Shown here piece by piece: positions 33,108 to 34,296 of a stretch of DNA of 34,296 bases. The notes under the pieces were generated by a model that made no database searches, was not told the DNA's origin, and saw nothing but the letters and a program-made list of their open reading frames with translations. Position 1 is the stretch's first letter, and the number at the start of each line of letters is the position of its first letter. The translations under genes were made by a program, and so were the position numbers. This DNA is from Lactobacillales bacterium (GTDB lineage Bacteria > Bacillota > Bacilli > Lactobacillales > Streptococcaceae), in the NCBI GenBank assembly GCA_031261705.1, contig JAISJD010000007.1:1-34296 (forward strand), written 5' to 3'.

Positions 33108-34004
33108 ATGGCAATCGTATCAGCAGAGAAATTTGTCAAAGCAGCGCATGAAAATGGCTATGCCGTAGGTGGTTTCAACACTAACAACTTAGAATGGACT
33201 CAAGCAATCTTGCGTGCAGCAGAAGCTAAAAAAGCTCCAATCCTAATCCAAACTTCTATGGGTGCAGGTAAATACATGGGTGGTTACAAAACTGCTTATA
33301 ACATTATCGTAAACTTAGTTGAATCAATGAACATCACTGTTCCAGTTGCAATTCACTTAGACCACGGTCATTTTGAAGATGCAAAAGAAGTTATCGAAGT
33401 TGGTTATACTTCATTAATGTTTGATGGTTCTCATTTACCAATCGAAGAAAACTTAAAATTAACTCGTGAAATCGTTGAATTAGCGCATGCTAAAGGCATT
33501 TCAGTAGAAGCTGAAGTTGGTTCAATCGGTGGTGAAGAAGACGGTATCATCGGTGAAGGCGAATTAGCACCAATCGACGATGCAGTTGAAATGGTTAAAA
33601 CTGGTATTGACTTCTTAGCAGCTGGTATTGGGAATATCCATGGTCCTTACCCAGCTAACTGGAAAGGTCTACACTTAGATCACTTAGAAAAATTAAATGC
33701 CGCTTTATCTGAAGTTGTTCCTGGTGGATTCCCAATCGTATTACACGGTGGTTCTGGTATCCCTGATGACCAAATTCAAGCAGCGATTAAATTAGGTGTT
33801 GCTAAAGTTAACGTAAACACTGAATCTCAACAAGCATTTGCTGCTGCAACTCGTAAATTCGCTCAAGAATATAACGAAAATGAAGCTGAATACGACAAGA
33901 AGAAATTATTCGACCCTCGTAAATTCTTGAAACCAGGTATTGACGCTGTTCAAGAAGCAGTTGAAGAACGTATCGACGTTTTCGGTTCAGCAAACAAAGC
34001 TTAA
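33108..34004 (+). CDS. fba: Fructose-bisphosphate aldolase, class II
   Basis: Zinc-dependent glycolytic enzyme that cleaves fructose 1,6-bisphosphate to glyceraldehyde 3-phosphate and dihydroxyacetone phosphate. 298 residues. IHLDHGH (82-88) carries the catalytic Asp D85 and zinc ligand H86; further ligands lie in GNIHGPY and VLHGGSG; NVNTESQ binds phosphate. Codon use is strongly biased (many TTA, GTT, GAA, AAA, GGT), as for a very highly expressed gene. A strong TTAGGAGG site selects the ATG at 33108 over the open frame to 33045. The native terminator is displaced by an IS element that starts 13 bp after the stop. Confidence 0.97.
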   Translation: MAIVSAEKFVKAAHENGYAVGGFNTNNLEWTQAILRAAEAKKAPILIQTSMGAGKYMGGYKTAYNIIVNLVESMNITVPVAIHLDHGHFEDAKEVIEVGYTSLMFDGSHLPIEENLKLTREIVELAHAKGISVEAEVGSIGGEEDGIIGEGELAPIDDAVEMVKTGIDFLAAGIGNIHGPYPANWKGLHLDHLEKLNAALSEVVPGGFPIVLHGGSGIPDDQIQAAIKLGVAKVNVNTESQQAFAAATRKFAQEYNENEAEYDKKKLFDPRKFLKPGIDAVQEAVEERIDVFGSANKA

Positions 34005-34066
34005 TTTTAAAAATACAGGCTCTTTGTCAAATGATGGTGGTGACACCTAAATCTGATAAATAAAGC

Positions 34067-34296
34067 TTAGGCTGCTTCACATGAGAAATCATGTGGAGTA
34101 GCTTTTTTAATTGTCATCGGTTGGTCGCCAAAGACAATCATGATTCGTTTTTTGAAATTCATATAGTTTCTATATCCATAGGCTATTCTTTTGATAACTT
34201 TGATATGGTTGTTGAAGCATTCAAGAGGACCGTTTGAATACTTGTATTTTAAAGAGTTCTTGATGAAGTTACGATTCTTTTTAAACGTGTTAAATA
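34067..34296 (-). CDS. ISL3-family transposase, C-terminal part (5' end outside window)
   Basis: The last 75 or so codons of an ISL3-type transposase on the reverse strand, stop TAA at 34067-34069. The frame reads NSLKYKYSNGPLECFNNHIK then VIKRIAYGYRNYMNFKKRI. These match the C-terminal catalytic region of ISL3 transposases (KYSNGPLEG.NN.IK.IKR.AYGYRN), including the Glu of the DDE triad in PLE; Cys replaces the usual Gly after it. The end of the gene doubles as a plus-strand terminator. Whether the transposase is intact cannot be seen. Confidence 0.9.
   Translation of the reverse strand, partial: FNTFKKNRNFIKNSLKYKYSNGPLECFNNHIKVIKRIAYGYRNYMNFKKRIMIVFGDQPMTIKKATPHDFSCEAA
34071..34108 (+). 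terminator. Terminator inside the IS end, serving fba
   Basis: On the plus strand GCTGCTTCACATGA (34071-34084), loop GAAA, TCATGTGGAGTAGC (34089-34102), then six T. The 14-bp stem has two wobbles. It lies in the transposase 3' coding end but is oriented to stop transcripts entering from fba. Confidence 0.87.

Larger units (their letters stand above)
34018..34296. mobile_element. ISL3-family insertion sequence, one end
   Basis: The terminal inverted repeat begins at 34018 with GGCTCTTTGTCAAATG, which matches ISL3-family ends. It is followed by the 3' end of a reverse-strand ISL3-type transposase that runs out of the window. ISL3 elements make 8-bp target duplications, so the flanking AAAATACA (34010-34017) should recur at the far end if the element is intact. 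Confidence 0.88.

Overview
The window reads as a chromosomal segment from a low-GC Gram-positive bacterium of the order Lactobacillales, most likely an Enterococcus relative. The grounds are gene order (recA-rny; htrA/rlmH; lepB-rnhC-zapA-cvpA-mutS2-trxA; rpoE-pyrG-fba), the Shine-Dalgarno and promoter style, and a PTS-rich metabolism. Species cannot be fixed from the sequence alone. Most of it is core genome with a few accessory islands.

Layout. (1) 1-2250: the recA 3' end, then rny with its own strong promoter. (2) 2260-2540: a decayed coding remnant, then reverse-strand pepA behind a palindromic promoter. (3) 3857-6354: small forward genes (PepSY-like membrane protein, thioredoxin-like protein, universal stress protein, YtpR, a short SSB). 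(4) 6415-8542: reverse htrA and forward rlmH, separated by about 400 bp that hold a dense DnaA-box cluster without dnaA or dnaN. (5) 8784-9526: a MntA/HepT-type toxin-antitoxin pair in which both genes carry frameshifts. (6) 9580-12167: a prolyl-tRNA editing protein (reverse), then a ROK kinase/alpha-L-fucosidase operon behind a cre-like operator. (7) 12215-17938: lepB and rnhC (reverse), divergent zapA-cvpA-mutS2, then trxA. (8) 18013-19242: a MetI-like transsulfuration enzyme behind a perfect MET-box-like palindrome. (9) 19288-24539: a divergent sugar locus. PfkB kinase and DeoR repressor run one way; PTS IIA-IIB-IIC, a small membrane protein and a class II aldolase run the other. The same 14-bp element lies in both promoters. 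(10) 24596-27650: a reverse operon lipL-ywfO-HAD phosphatase. (11) 27886-29870: a thiamine-diphosphate E1 alpha/beta pair without E2/E3. (12) 29880-34004: DUF1934, rpoE, pyrG with a GGGC-start attenuator leader, and fba. (13) 34018-end: one end of an ISL3-family insertion sequence placed 13 bp after the fba stop.

How parts work together. The sugar locus looks self-contained: import and phosphorylation by the PTS, a second phosphorylation by the PfkB kinase, cleavage by the aldolase, all under the DeoR protein. The substrate cannot be named, and no dehydrogenase or isomerase is present. The fucosidase/ROK pair probably trims fucosylated saccharides in the cytoplasm and phosphorylates a released sugar. 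LipL and the orphan E1 pair are adjacent and divergent, and both touch lipoate-dependent dehydrogenase metabolism. The rpoE-pyrG-fba block is ancestral Firmicutes synteny.

The observations most worth a second look are the DnaA-box cluster at htrA/rlmH, the pyrG leader, the MET-box of the MetI-like gene, the DeoR operator set with the unassigned PTS pathway, the broken MntA/HepT locus, and the IS end that brings a terminator to fba. I found no wholly new system. The unassigned sugar locus with its 92-residue membrane protein is the nearest candidate.
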